NCBI RefSeq assembly: GCF_029760915.1
Contig: NZ_CP121685.1
Coordinates: forward strand, 2,257,001 to 2,321,000
Direction of reading: 5' to 3'
Length of the DNA stretch: 64,000 bases
From: Olleya sp. YS
Lineage (GTDB): Bacteria; Bacteroidota; Bacteroidia; Flavobacteriales; Flavobacteriaceae
Shown here: positions 53,907 through 63,881 of the stretch, one piece after another
Numbering within the stretch: the stretch's first letter is position 1
Layout: every line of letters starts with the position of its first letter
Translations under genes and position numbers: made by a program
The notes under the pieces: model-generated
Seen by the model: only the letters and a program-made list of their open reading frames with translations
What the model was told of the DNA's origin: nothing
Database searches by the model: none

Positions 53907-55079
53907 TTAATCTATCTGAGATTGTAAGTATTGGGTAGGCGAGTGGTTAGTTAATTTTTTAAATACACGATTAAAAGTGGCTTTGCTATTAAAGCCACAT
54001 TCTTGTGCTATACCAAGCAGTGAGAGTTGTTTTTGTTTACCTGCTTTTAGCATATCTTTAAATGCTTCGACACGATAATTATTAACAAAGTCATTAAAAT
54101 TTTTATTAAAAGCAGAATTGATAATTTCTGATAACTGAGCTCGAGTTAAATCAACTTGTTTAGCCAAATCAGATAGATTTAAATCAGGATTCAGGTAAGG
54201 TTTTTCGGTCTCCATAAATTGTTTGATAGCAATTACTTGATCTTCAGAAAAACTCTTAATCGGGTTATTAGAGGTTTCTTCTGGTATACCTACAATTTTT
54301 GGCGAAAAGCTAAAGTCTAGTTTATTTAGCTTTGTAGTATCTGTAAAATAACCTTTAATACCAACATATAATGTTATAACCGCTACAAACAAGTTAAGCC
54401 ACCAGCGTTGATTATAGTCAAGATCTATTACAAAAGACCCTATAGCATCTTGAATTGTTCCATATAAAAATGATAAGCTAAACAAGACTAAAAACGATAA
54501 AATCCAACTTAACTCTAACTTATAGGTATTAGAAAAATATTGGATAATGCGCTTACGATAGTTATAAAATAACTGAAAAGTAAATGCTAAATACAAGAGG
54601 ATAAATGGAGCAGTAATAAAACTCATGGTTGGTAATACAATAGCTTCATCAAGATTAATTTTTAGGTAGCCATTTTGTGTCTCGTTAAATCCAGGTTGTA
54701 ATGCGTCGTAAGTAAAAATTACAAAGCGATACATGACAAAAGCTAATGCAAATGCAAAATGCCACCAATACACTTTTTTAAATTTAAAATTTGAAGTAGT
54801 TATAGATTTTACATATAAGTAAATTAAAGGCGCTAAAGCAATACCAATATTAATTAAAAAGTAGTTGATTTTTGTCGTTCTAAAACTATCATACCAACCC
54901 ATAAAACCTATAGTGTAGCACGTCTGACTGTAACTAGTTAGACATAAAATTAGTGCCAAAAACAAATCGGATAGATTACGCTTTTTTAAATACCTAGAAA
55001 ATAAAAGTACTGCGAAAATTAATCCTTGGATAACCAAAATTAGTAATGGTAAACTGTATCTGTTAAAATCTGGAAACAC
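53907..55079 (-). CDS. Membrane-bound AraC-type regulator
   Basis: A 390-residue protein: about seven hydrophobic segments in the first 240 residues (LILVIQGLIFAVLLF, FALAFVMYRFVIF), then a cytoplasmic AraC/XylS DNA-binding domain (about 290-390) with DLSDLAKQVDLTRAQLSEII for the first helix-turn-helix and GIAQECGFNSKATFNRVF for the second. The layout is a sensor-regulator in one chain, common in Bacteroidota. The DoxX operon follows on the same strand, and a hydrolase gene diverges from it. Confidence 0.9.
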   Translation of the reverse strand: MFPDFNRYSLPLLILVIQGLIFAVLLFSRYLKKRNLSDLFLALILCLTSYSQTCYTIGFMGWYDSFRTTKINYFLINIGIALAPLIYLYVKSITTSNFKFKKVYWWHFAFALAFVMYRFVIFTYDALQPGFNETQNGYLKINLDEAIVLPTMSFITAPFILLYLAFTFQLFYNYRKRIIQYFSNTYKLELSWILSFLVLFSLSFLYGTIQDAIGSFVIDLDYNQRWWLNLFVAVITLYVGIKGYFTDTTKLNKLDFSFSPKIVGIPEETSNNPIKSFSEDQVIAIKQFMETEKPYLNPDLNLSDLAKQVDLTRAQLSEIINSAFNKNFNDFVNNYRVEAFKDMLKAGKQKQLSLLGIAQECGFNSKATFNRVFKKLTNHSPTQYLQSQID

Positions 55080-55190
55080 TGGATATTTTTATATTATTAC
55101 ATCTAAGTTATGATAATTAAAGAAAACTACAATTTTTTAACAATTTAACTTTGTCTTAGTATTACTTTAAGTGTGATTTAACAGAGGGTT

Positions 55191-55198
55191 TACCTTTG
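55191..55198 (+). promoter_or_regulatory. -7 box TACCTTTG for the alpha/beta hydrolase
   Basis: An exact match to TAnnTTTG on the plus strand, 37 bases before the ATG. A second match, TAACTTTG, lies at 55146-55153 and could be an upstream alternative. Confidence 0.5.
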
Positions 55199-55234
55199 AA
55201 ATTGTAATTTACAGCATAACCAAAAACTAAATTT

Positions 55235-56065
55235 ATGCCTTTTATTACAAACAAAAACAAAAAAGTATCTGTAGACATTTTTTATGAAGATTATGGACAA
55301 GGACAACCAGTAATTTTAATACACGGTTGGCCTTTAAGTAGAAAATCTTGGGAACACCAAGTTTGGAAAATAGTAGAATCTGGTTACAGATGTATCTCTT
55401 ATGACAGACGCGGATTTGGAATTAGCTCATCACCATGGGATGGCTATGATTATTCCTCATTAGCAAGTGATTTAAATGAAATCATTAATCAATTACAACT
55501 CGAAAATGTAATTATTGTAGGCTTTTCTATGGGAGGAGGAGAAGTGGTACGATATTGTACCGATTACGGAACAGAAAACATTGCTAAAGCTGCATTAATA
55601 AGTAGTATTATTCCTTTAGTAAAACAAAAAGACGATAATCCCTCAGGCGTGCCAGAAAGTGCTTTAATGGATATTAAGAATGCACTAGAAAATGATCGTG
55701 TTGGTTTTTTAAAAGAATTTTCTAAAGGGTTTTATAATTTTGAAGACAATAAAGATAAAGTTAGTCAAGCACAATTAGATTACGATTTTATAGTAGCATC
55801 TCACGCGTCACCTAGAGGTACTATTGAAGCTGCTAAAGCTTGGATGCATACAGATTTTAGAGACGAATTAAAAAATGTTAATGTACCAACTTTAATTGTT
55901 CATGGTGATGCAGATGGAACAGTACCAATAGAAACTTCTGCTAATCAAGCAGCAAAAGGTATAGAAAATAATACTTTTAAGGTAATCAAAGATGGACCTC
56001 ATGGATTAAACATCACACACAAAGACGAGTTTAATAAAATTTTGATAGATTTTTTAAATGAATAG
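55235..56065 (+). CDS. Alpha/beta hydrolase (arylesterase / non-heme haloperoxidase-like)
   Basis: A 276-residue cytoplasmic hydrolase. The catalytic triad signatures are visible: oxyanion HGWPLS, nucleophile elbow GFSMGGGEV, Asp in VHGDADGTVP and His in GPHGLNI. This set is typical of the arylesterase/non-heme chloroperoxidase group (sometimes called bromoperoxidase). It is divergent from the membrane AraC regulator and ends at its own terminator. Confidence 0.92.
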   Translation: MPFITNKNKKVSVDIFYEDYGQGQPVILIHGWPLSRKSWEHQVWKIVESGYRCISYDRRGFGISSSPWDGYDYSSLASDLNEIINQLQLENVIIVGFSMGGGEVVRYCTDYGTENIAKAALISSIIPLVKQKDDNPSGVPESALMDIKNALENDRVGFLKEFSKGFYNFEDNKDKVSQAQLDYDFIVASHASPRGTIEAAKAWMHTDFRDELKNVNVPTLIVHGDADGTVPIETSANQAAKGIENNTFKVIKDGPHGLNITHKDEFNKILIDFLNE

Positions 56066-56083
56066 TCTATTGCTCTAAATAAC

Positions 56084-56122
56084 AAAGCGCATTTAAATTT
56101 GAGTTTGGATGCGCTTTTTTAT
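56084..56122 (+). terminator. Terminator after the hydrolase gene
   Basis: Arms AAAGCGCAT and ATGCGCTTT with a 16-base loop, followed by a T run. It is convergent with the next gene. Confidence 0.82.
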
Positions 56123-56138
56123 TATATATAATATCTAT

Positions 56139-58550
56139 CTAACGTAATTTTGGAAAATGAGTTGGGTTAGCCTCATGCATAACTGCATAAACAGCTTCAA
56201 AAACATCCTCTATAGATGGTTTTGAAAAATAATCACCATCTGTACCATAAGCTGGTCTATGTGGTTGCGCAGCTAACGTTTTAGGTTGACTATCTAAATA
56301 TTGAAACGCGTTTTGCGTGTTTAAAATTTCATCTAAAATATAGGCTGAAGCACCTCCTGGTACATCTTCATCAATTACCATTAGACGATTTGTTTTGGTT
56401 ACACTTTTTACGATGTCGTGGTTTAAATCAAAAGGTAGCAAGGATTGGACATCAATTACTTCAGCGTCAATACCAACTTCAGCTAATTCTTTAACAGCTT
56501 GTTGTACAATTCTTAATGTAGAACCATAAGACACTAACGTGATATCTGTACCTTCTTTAACGGTTTCTACCACACCAATAGGTGTTTTAAATTCTCCGAT
56601 ATTGGATGGTAAAGTTTCTTTTAGACGGTAACCGTTTAAACACTCGACAATTAGTGCAGGCTCATCACTTTCTAATAAAGTATTGTAAAATCCAGCAGCC
56701 TTAGTCATATTTCTTGGAACTAAGACATGAATACCTCTTACTAAATTTAACACACCACCCATTTGCGATCCAGAATGCCAAATGCCTTCTAATCTATGTC
56801 CTCGTGTACGTACTATTAAAGGTGCTTTTTGACGACCTTTAGTTCTGTAACGTAAAGTTGCCAAGTCATCGCTTATAATTTGAAGCGCGTACATAATGTA
56901 ATCTAAGTATTGTATTTCAGCTATAGGACGTAAGCCTCTCATAGCCATGCCTATACCTTGACCTAAAATGGTAGCTTCCCTTATGCCTGCATCTGCCACT
57001 CGTAACTCGCCATACTTTTCTTGTAAGCCTTCTAACCCTTGGTTGACATCACCAATATTACCTGCATCTTCACCAAATACTAAAGCTTCAGGATACTTAT
57101 TAAAAATATAATCGAAATTATCTCTTAATACCACGCGTCCATCAACCTGTTCTGCATTTGCATTATAAGTTGGTTTGACCTCTTTTATGTGTATGGCTGC
57201 ATTGTCATTATCACTATATAAATCAGAACTATATAATGGTTGAACTTTTGCAAAAAAGGATTCAATCCAATTAAGAAGCTGTTGTTTAGCTGGCGACTGA
57301 TCTGTAATAACATAACGCAGTACTTTTCTAGCATAAGAAATAGCATCTTTACGATTAGGTTCTTTAATTTCAGATAAGTCGTTAATAATTTTTTCAATAA
57401 AGACTTTATTTGGGCTTGATTGCGCAACACTTTTAAGAATAGAAATCAATTCTTCTTTTTCTAACAAAGACGGTTTTAAAAAGTTGTTCCAGGCTGTTTT
57501 TTTAGCTTCTCTAACTTGTTTTTTTATATCTTTCTCGATAGTTTGTAACTCTTCATCTGTAGCAATACCATTGTCTATTAACCAATGACGCATTTTTAAG
57601 TTACAATCATTTTCTGCTTCCCAATTTAAACGATCTTTGTCTTTGTAACGTTCATGCGATCCGGAAGTCGAGTGTCCTTGAGGTTGAGTTAATTCGTTAA
57701 CATGAATCAAAACTGGTACATGCTCTTCTCTTGCTATTTTTGAAGCTTCTTCATAAGTCGCTATTAAGTTGGCATAATCCCAACCTTTTACGCGAAGAAT
57801 CTCATAACCTTTGTTGTTTTTATCACGTTGAAATCCTTTAAGAATTTCAGAAATATTTTCTTTTGTGGTTTGGTGTCTTGCATGTACAGAAATACCATAC
57901 TCGTCATCCCAAACACTTATTACCATAGGAACTTGTAATACTCCTGCAGCATTAATGGTTTCAAAAAATAATCCTTCGCTTGTACTAGCATTACCTATTG
58001 TTCCCCAAGCCACTTCATTTCCGTTTACGGAAAAATTTGTAGTGTCAATCCCTTTAACGTGTCTGTATATTTTAGAAGCTTGTGCTAAACCCAATAGTCT
58101 TGGCATTTGTCCAGCTGTAGGAGAGATGTCTGAGCTTGAGTTTTTCTGTTTAGTTAAATTTTTCCATTGACCATGTTCATCTAAACTATGTGTGGCAAAG
58201 TGACCACCCATTTGTCGACCAGCAGACATAGGCTCTTGTACTAAGTCTGTATTGGCATATAAACCAGCAAAAAACTGTTCAATGGTCAATTCGCCAATAG
58301 CCATCATAAAGGTTTGGTCTCTGTAATAACCAGATCTAAAATCACCATCTCTAAAAGCCTTAGCCATAGCTAATTGAGGGACTTCTTTACCGTCTCCAAA
58401 AATTCCAAATTTTGCTTTACCAGTTAACACCTCTCGACGACCTAGCAAGCTACATTCACGACTAGTTACTGCAGTTTTATAGTCGTTAAGTACCTCAGAT
58501 TTAAAATCTTCAAAAGATAAGTCTTTTTTGGTGTTAGCTTTTGTTTGCAT
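56139..58550 (-). CDS. Fused E1 alpha/beta subunit of an alpha-ketoacid dehydrogenase
   Basis: An 803-residue thiamine-pyrophosphate enzyme with the alpha half (to about residue 440) and the beta half fused in one chain. The alpha half has GTIGNASTSEGLFFETIN as the ThDP region and ends in a helical linker. The beta half starts with the transketolase pyrimidine domain (VFGEDAGNIGDVNQGLEGLQ, IREATILGQGIGMA) and closes with the C-terminal dehydrogenase domain (VEVIDVQSLLPFD). Fused forms are usual in flavobacteria, where it likely serves branched-chain 2-oxoacid oxidation. The frame reaches 58583, but a -7 box at 58571-58578 lies inside that extension, so ATG 58550 is the start. Confidence 0.92.
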   Translation of the reverse strand: MQTKANTKKDLSFEDFKSEVLNDYKTAVTSRECSLLGRREVLTGKAKFGIFGDGKEVPQLAMAKAFRDGDFRSGYYRDQTFMMAIGELTIEQFFAGLYANTDLVQEPMSAGRQMGGHFATHSLDEHGQWKNLTKQKNSSSDISPTAGQMPRLLGLAQASKIYRHVKGIDTTNFSVNGNEVAWGTIGNASTSEGLFFETINAAGVLQVPMVISVWDDEYGISVHARHQTTKENISEILKGFQRDKNNKGYEILRVKGWDYANLIATYEEASKIAREEHVPVLIHVNELTQPQGHSTSGSHERYKDKDRLNWEAENDCNLKMRHWLIDNGIATDEELQTIEKDIKKQVREAKKTAWNNFLKPSLLEKEELISILKSVAQSSPNKVFIEKIINDLSEIKEPNRKDAISYARKVLRYVITDQSPAKQQLLNWIESFFAKVQPLYSSDLYSDNDNAAIHIKEVKPTYNANAEQVDGRVVLRDNFDYIFNKYPEALVFGEDAGNIGDVNQGLEGLQEKYGELRVADAGIREATILGQGIGMAMRGLRPIAEIQYLDYIMYALQIISDDLATLRYRTKGRQKAPLIVRTRGHRLEGIWHSGSQMGGVLNLVRGIHVLVPRNMTKAAGFYNTLLESDEPALIVECLNGYRLKETLPSNIGEFKTPIGVVETVKEGTDITLVSYGSTLRIVQQAVKELAEVGIDAEVIDVQSLLPFDLNHDIVKSVTKTNRLMVIDEDVPGGASAYILDEILNTQNAFQYLDSQPKTLAAQPHRPAYGTDGDYFSKPSIEDVFEAVYAVMHEANPTHFPKLR

Positions 58551-58570
58551 ATTTAAGGAATTTATTGATG

Positions 58571-58578
58571 CAAATTTA
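58571..58578 (-). promoter_or_regulatory. -7 box TAAATTTG for the E1 dehydrogenase
   Basis: An exact match to TAnnTTTG on the minus strand, 20 bases before the ATG at 58550. It argues against the longer start at 58583. Confidence 0.5.
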
Positions 58579-58703
58579 CACATAAATTGTCGATTCTACA
58601 AGATGAAAAAACCTTAAAAAATTAATAAAATCGTATTAAAACCTTGATTTAATTGTAAAAAAATCAAATAATAGTGTTTAAATTGATTTTTGTTAAGAAT
58701 TTA

Positions 58704-61535
58704 TTAATACCAACGTCTTGTAAACAAGCCTAATAATGTTTTAGGAGAAAGGGTTACAATAAACCTTATTTTTTCATCATAATTAGGTTGTCCAATTTCC
58801 CAACCTAAATTAGAATATAATGGGAAGTATAATTCAAAATAATCTTCTACTAAATTAAGTCGTATTCCAGTGTCGTAAACAAACTCTGGACTAAAGTTTT
58901 GATTTTTTATAATTCCAGCATCACCATAAAGCATGATATATCTCCATAAAGTTGCGCTGGTATTAACGGTTGTCATCCACTGATTAGCAAAGGGTTGCGT
59001 TAATTTTGATTTAAAACCTCCTTCTGCAATGATTATTTGTTGACTTAACAGTCCAGTTTGCTCACTACGTCCTAAGTAGTTGTAGTCAAACAAATAATCT
59101 GTTGGTCTATCTAGTGCAAAACTAAAAAAGTCAGAATCTTGATAAGTATCATTATAAAGAAATAACCCTGAAAATACTCTTAAATTGAATTGTTTATTTC
59201 GTTCGTTTAAATTCCTAAATTCAAGCGTAGCAGATACTTTTCCGAAATTTTGTGCTAGTTGTAAATCTGTAAATAAAGATGAAAACTCTTTTAAATTATT
59301 GTCTACAATACCAAACTTTGCATTAAATACCGAATATTTAGGTTCACCTTCAGTTTCAAACTCTCCTGTAGGATCAACCTCTCTGTTGATATTAACGTAT
59401 CTAAATGATAGGTATTTACGTTTGTTGTCTCTTAAATCTTTATGATTTCTGAAATTAAAATCAATAAATGGTGTGAAAGACGAATACGTTAAATTTGGCG
59501 CATAGTTATAGTAGTTACCAGACAAACCGTATCGTGTTCTAAAATTATCAGAATTTTCGGGTCTTGCGTTGTAAACCAATGAAGCACTACCAACTATTTG
59601 CTTACTTTTAAATCCAAATTTTGGACTTACTTTATATAAAAAGCGTTTGCTTAATAAGGTTTTGTTATACAACTTTAATCCTGGTGATAGTCCATCGTAA
59701 AAGTTATACTCAAATTCTGGCATAAAAAAGACCTGATTATAATTTGGATCTTCTATATCTTTAAACAACCTAAATTGTAATGGTTTGTTGGTTAAGAAAA
59801 ATCCATTTAATTTTTTGTAATTGTTTCTTTGGTTGAATTCTGGAACCACATAGTCATAATTCAATGCTAATTGGTCCACTTCCTTGTTTGCAATAGTGAC
59901 TGTTTTAGTACCATCAAACCCTTCTATCCATTGTTTGGAGGTTATGCTATCATTCTCTAAAGTAAATAAAGAAATAGGCATTTTAGTATGTCTTAAGTTT
60001 TTTAGGGTTACAGTTATAGAATCTTCAGTTTTTTTGATATTTTTAATTTTAAAATCAATTTTTTTACTGGTATTCACATAATCATTAAAAAACCAAGACA
60101 AATCTTTATCGGTTTTTGATTGTACCAAATACTTAAAATCCTCTGGTGTGCTTCTTTTTAATTTGGATTGTTTAACATAATCGCCAATTGAATTGTATAC
60201 AATAGAATCGCCTACATAATCATTCAAATAATTTAGGCCAACTGCAGCTTTATATTTGCTAGAGATATTTTTATTGAATTTTAATAGCGAATCTTTAGGC
60301 ATTGCTAGTGGTTGATCAATATTAGTACGTGCCATATGCATGTATAAAAAAGGATACTGATCGTTAAAATTTAAATCTGCTGCATGAAACGCTCTAACTC
60401 CCCAAACATTGGCTAATTTTCCTAATATTTTTTGGTTAGGATAAAATTCGTCAACGTATTTCATTAGATAATAAATCTGGATACCATCCAATAACCATTG
60501 CTCTTCTCTAGGGTGTATTAAAAGGGTATTTTCTAAATAGACTTTTAATGTGGTTTTAAGTAGTTTTAATTCATATTGAAACGTGTCCTCGAATGGTCTG
60601 ATAAAATCAGGTAATAGGTTTAAACCATAAATAGGATCTTTTCTGTAATCTATCCAGGTTAACAGCACTTTTTTATGAGGATAATCTCCTAAATTATTAG
60701 TTATAAATTGAGCGACTCTATCTGTAGAAATAGCAATTTCTGTAGGAGGTAAATCCTCTGTATCGATATTAGATTGTATGTTGAAAAAATCAGTTTCAAC
60801 AGTATTATAATCATTGTTTTTAACTAATGAGAATTTAGTGTTTATTCTGTCTTTCCCACTAAATGTGGTAGTTGTATTGCTTTCTATGGTGTTATTTGAA
60901 ACGACATCTAATTCAGAAATAGGTGTAAACCCATTAGGATATGTGACTTTTAAATTGATATCTGCTGGTTCTACAAATAAATCCTCCAAGTCTTTATTGC
61001 TATAATAATGCCAAGTTCCGTCAAACACAGCAGGAGTAATATACCAGAAACGTAAATTATAGTCTCCATCATCCGTAACACCATATCTAGTAAACTTATT
61101 ATTTGGGATTTGAACTATATAATTTAATGTAATGTTGTAAAAACTATTAGGTGTTAAAGGTGTATTAAGTGCTATTTTAATTACGTCTGGATGGTATTCT
61201 AAACGTTCAAAAAACACCTTTTGATTGGATTGTGTTATACTAGTAATTGCTGTAAATCCTCTGTCTTCATTTTTAGCAAAATGAAATGTGGTTTTAAATT
61301 CGTCCGCAAAACGTTCTGCTAAGGGTGTTGTCTTAGAAGAATAGCTATGACTCCAATCATTTAAATAAATAGTATCTAACGTTTTGTTAGTCTTGTTTTG
61401 ATACTGGATAGTTTGCGTAATATCTATAGTGTGTTTTTCAGTATTAAAAATAGCAGTAATATCTAAATCATTTTGGCTTAAAGCCGAAATACTAGAAAGC
61501 AAAACACATAATAAAATAGAATAATTTAATTTCAA
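58704..61535 (-). CDS. M1-like pseudopeptidase fused to an outer-membrane beta-barrel
   Basis: A 943-residue exported protein. After the signal peptide, residues 25-245 form the N-terminal beta-saddle of M1 peptidases. The next part resembles the M1 catalytic domain, but where active enzymes have HExxH and 18 residues later a Glu, this one has NTLLIHPREEQWLLDGIQIY, so the HExxH zinc site is missing; only the later WLLDG (347-351) echoes the WLNEG motif. From about 560 on, the chain is a beta-barrel of many alternating strands (YEFEYNFYDGLSPGLKLYN) ending in aromatic RRWY, as in outer-membrane proteins. It is probably a surface binding or chaperone-like protein. It overlaps the nuclease gene by four bases, third in an operon. 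Confidence 0.85.
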   Translation of the reverse strand: MKLNYSILLCVLLSSISALSQNDLDITAIFNTEKHTIDITQTIQYQNKTNKTLDTIYLNDWSHSYSSKTTPLAERFADEFKTTFHFAKNEDRGFTAITSITQSNQKVFFERLEYHPDVIKIALNTPLTPNSFYNITLNYIVQIPNNKFTRYGVTDDGDYNLRFWYITPAVFDGTWHYYSNKDLEDLFVEPADINLKVTYPNGFTPISELDVVSNNTIESNTTTTFSGKDRINTKFSLVKNNDYNTVETDFFNIQSNIDTEDLPPTEIAISTDRVAQFITNNLGDYPHKKVLLTWIDYRKDPIYGLNLLPDFIRPFEDTFQYELKLLKTTLKVYLENTLLIHPREEQWLLDGIQIYYLMKYVDEFYPNQKILGKLANVWGVRAFHAADLNFNDQYPFLYMHMARTNIDQPLAMPKDSLLKFNKNISSKYKAAVGLNYLNDYVGDSIVYNSIGDYVKQSKLKRSTPEDFKYLVQSKTDKDLSWFFNDYVNTSKKIDFKIKNIKKTEDSITVTLKNLRHTKMPISLFTLENDSITSKQWIEGFDGTKTVTIANKEVDQLALNYDYVVPEFNQRNNYKKLNGFFLTNKPLQFRLFKDIEDPNYNQVFFMPEFEYNFYDGLSPGLKLYNKTLLSKRFLYKVSPKFGFKSKQIVGSASLVYNARPENSDNFRTRYGLSGNYYNYAPNLTYSSFTPFIDFNFRNHKDLRDNKRKYLSFRYVNINREVDPTGEFETEGEPKYSVFNAKFGIVDNNLKEFSSLFTDLQLAQNFGKVSATLEFRNLNERNKQFNLRVFSGLFLYNDTYQDSDFFSFALDRPTDYLFDYNYLGRSEQTGLLSQQIIIAEGGFKSKLTQPFANQWMTTVNTSATLWRYIMLYGDAGIIKNQNFSPEFVYDTGIRLNLVEDYFELYFPLYSNLGWEIGQPNYDEKIRFIVTLSPKTLLGLFTRRWY

Positions 61536-62797
61536 TTGACTTTTACAAACTTTAAAGGTTGAACGTTAACATTAGGAAGCGAAATGTAATATATTCCCTC
61601 AGATAAATACGAAATATCTACGGTTATAGTTTTATCGCTTACAGAAATAGAAGTCACCATTTGACCTAATGTGTTGTAAATGTTAATGTTGGTTGTAAAA
61701 GTTGGTTGTTTATTTAATGTTATGTCTAAGGTTGTACTTACCATATTTGTACCGACAATTTCAAAAGTAGGCTGAACGTATGACACTTCAGGTACGCTTA
61801 AAAAATTTTGGTTAGTCTCTATAGTTAATGTAACGGGAAGATGATCGCTAAAATTGTGTAGCGATTCTCTTATGGCTTGAGAAAATAAAGTTCCAGAGCA
61901 ATCTATACTATTAATCGCGCTATTCCAACAATTAGGATTACTGTTATTTCCAAATACTTGGTAGCTATTTGGTACAAATTGAAGCTCTGCATTATTTTCA
62001 AGAGATGTGCTAGTCATTATAAAATCAAAACGGTCGTCAAAACCACCTGTTGTACCTCCTAAACCTGTCGATGTTCTGGTTGATTGAGTAAATACATCCA
62101 CATAATTAGAATTATTATGCCAGCTTCCCATCCTGTTAGCAGGATCAATAAAAGTAATGTTGTTATTAGTGTCAATAAATTCCTGAAATGCAGGTTCTGA
62201 ATTTGTATACACGTTAAAGTCACCAGCTAATAAAAAATATTCAGAATTAGAAAACCCATTTAAATAACTAGTTAAATCTTGAGCCATTTGTAACCGCAAT
62301 TGTTGGTTATTTGTACCACTTGATGCTTTCAAGTGACATACTATGACGTTTAATAGTATTGGATTTGTTATTTGATTAACGGTATTTAATTTTAACACAT
62401 AATGATTAAAATCTCTAAAAAGGGTACTAACTTCAGTTTGACTTTCTAGAGTAAATTTTGAGCTATCATAGTAAATAAGATTTTGTAAATCGTTTTGATT
62501 ACCAATACTATCATCACTAGTATTTAAAACAAAATTTGCCATTTGATAGTTAGTGTTGATTGCTTGTTGCATCATACTTAAAATACCATTAGCACCAGAG
62601 CTATTATTAAGTTCGCAGACCATAAATAGATCTGGTTTAAAGTCTGTTAATATAGTTTCTAACTCGTTTAAACGAGCGCTAGCTGGTTCTTGAAGCGGAA
62701 AATTTAACAAATTGTAAAACATAGTTTTAAAGGTGTCTTGAGCTAAGACACCTGAAAAATTAAGTAATAGTACTATAAATAAAATTTTCTTTTTCAT
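61532..62797 (-). CDS. Secreted endonuclease/exonuclease/phosphatase with T9SS domain
   Basis: A 421-residue exported phosphodiesterase. Signal peptide (FIVLLLNFSGVLAQ), EEP fold with FYNLLNFP, FMVCELNNS, LLAGDFNVYTN, DRFDFIM and the final NFSDHLPV (Asp-His), then a C-terminal type IX secretion signal (about 345-421) with IYNTLGQMVTSI and LPNVNVQPLKFVKV. It probably cleaves DNA, phospholipid or another phosphodiester outside the cell. It is the middle gene of the operon between the LOG-like and pseudopeptidase genes. Confidence 0.9.
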   Translation of the reverse strand: MKKKILFIVLLLNFSGVLAQDTFKTMFYNLLNFPLQEPASARLNELETILTDFKPDLFMVCELNNSSGANGILSMMQQAINTNYQMANFVLNTSDDSIGNQNDLQNLIYYDSSKFTLESQTEVSTLFRDFNHYVLKLNTVNQITNPILLNVIVCHLKASSGTNNQQLRLQMAQDLTSYLNGFSNSEYFLLAGDFNVYTNSEPAFQEFIDTNNNITFIDPANRMGSWHNNSNYVDVFTQSTRTSTGLGGTTGGFDDRFDFIMTSTSLENNAELQFVPNSYQVFGNNSNPNCWNSAINSIDCSGTLFSQAIRESLHNFSDHLPVTLTIETNQNFLSVPEVSYVQPTFEIVGTNMVSTTLDITLNKQPTFTTNINIYNTLGQMVTSISVSDKTITVDISYLSEGIYYISLPNVNVQPLKFVKVN

Positions 62798-62806
62798 TTC
62801 TAATTT

Positions 62807-63496
62807 TTAGAAGTTTGGACTTAATCCATAGTCTTTGTAGAAACTGTCTAAAATATCTACGACTTCATCTGCTGTATCTACTAAATGAATAAGGTCTAAA
62901 TCACCTGCACTAATATTTGCAAAACTATCTAAAAGTGTTGTTTTAACCCATTCCATTAAGCCTTCCCAGAAGTCCGTACCGACTAAAATAATTGGAAATT
63001 TTTCTATTTTATTAGTTTGAATTAATGTGATGGCTTCAAATAATTCATCTAGTGTTCCAAAACCTCCAGGCATTACAACAAATCCTTGTGAATATTTAAC
63101 GAACATCACTTTTCTAACAAAAAAGTAGTCAAAATCTAAACTTTTATCAGAGTCTATATATGGATTGTCGTGTTGTTCAAAAGGTAAATCTATGTTTAAT
63201 CCAACAGATGTTCCACCTGCTAAATGTGCACCTTTATTACCAGCTTCCATAATTCCTGGTCCACCACCTGTAATAACTCCGTAACCAGATTCTACAATTT
63301 TTTCTGCAACATCAACTGCAAGCTTATAGTATTTATGGTCAGGTTTTGTACGCGCAGATCCAAATATGGAAACTGAAGGTCCAATTGCACTCATTTTTTC
63401 AAAGCCATTCACAAACTCTCCCATGATTTTAAAAATCGCCCAAGAATCGTTTGTTTTTTTCTCATTCCAACCTTTTGGATGTTGTTCTTTTCTCAT
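62807..63496 (-). CDS. TIGR00730 / LOG-family Rossmann protein
   Basis: A 229-residue protein with the nucleotide-binding motif GSARTKPDHKYYKLA, GVITGGGPGIMEAGNKGA and the diagnostic PGGFGTLDELFEA. Family members include cytokinin-riboside phosphoribohydrolases (LOG) and YgdH/PpnN-type nucleosidases, formerly mis-named lysine decarboxylases. So it likely hydrolyses nucleoside monophosphates such as AMP. First gene of the operon 63496-58704, with a -7 box at 63525-63532. Confidence 0.9.
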   Translation of the reverse strand: MRKEQHPKGWNEKKTNDSWAIFKIMGEFVNGFEKMSAIGPSVSIFGSARTKPDHKYYKLAVDVAEKIVESGYGVITGGGPGIMEAGNKGAHLAGGTSVGLNIDLPFEQHDNPYIDSDKSLDFDYFFVRKVMFVKYSQGFVVMPGGFGTLDELFEAITLIQTNKIEKFPIILVGTDFWEGLMEWVKTTLLDSFANISAGDLDLIHLVDTADEVVDILDSFYKDYGLSPNF

Positions 63497-63524
63497 ATAG
63501 TGTTTTTAATAATTTTTAAACGAA

Positions 63525-63532
63525 CAAATTTA
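63525..63532 (-). promoter_or_regulatory. -7 box TAAATTTG for the LOG-family gene operon
   Basis: An exact match to TAnnTTTG on the minus strand, 28 bases before the start codon. Confidence 0.5.
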
Positions 63533-63575
63533 ATGGTTTAAATAAGATTTTTTTGGTTTATTAATAAAATTTAAA

Positions 63576-63609
63576 CAAAAAAAGACCAACATTTTGTTGG
63601 TCTTTTAAT
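63576..63609 (-). terminator. Terminator after the small membrane protein gene
   Basis: Arms AAAAGACCAAC (63580-63590) and GTTGGTCTTTT (63596-63606) with a five-base loop. On the minus strand it is followed by a T run. Confidence 0.88.
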
Positions 63610-63641
63610 TTTTTTGGTAAGTTTTTAATGCTACGCTACAC

Positions 63642-63833
<192 letters not shown>

Positions 63834-63881
63834 CTAAAGTTAAACAATATATTTTAAATAGTAAGATATAGTCAATATTAA

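Noticed and set aside
56139-58583. Longer N-terminus of the E1 dehydrogenase
   Set aside because: The -7 box at 58571-58578 lies inside the extension, and the shorter ATG follows at a normal distance.
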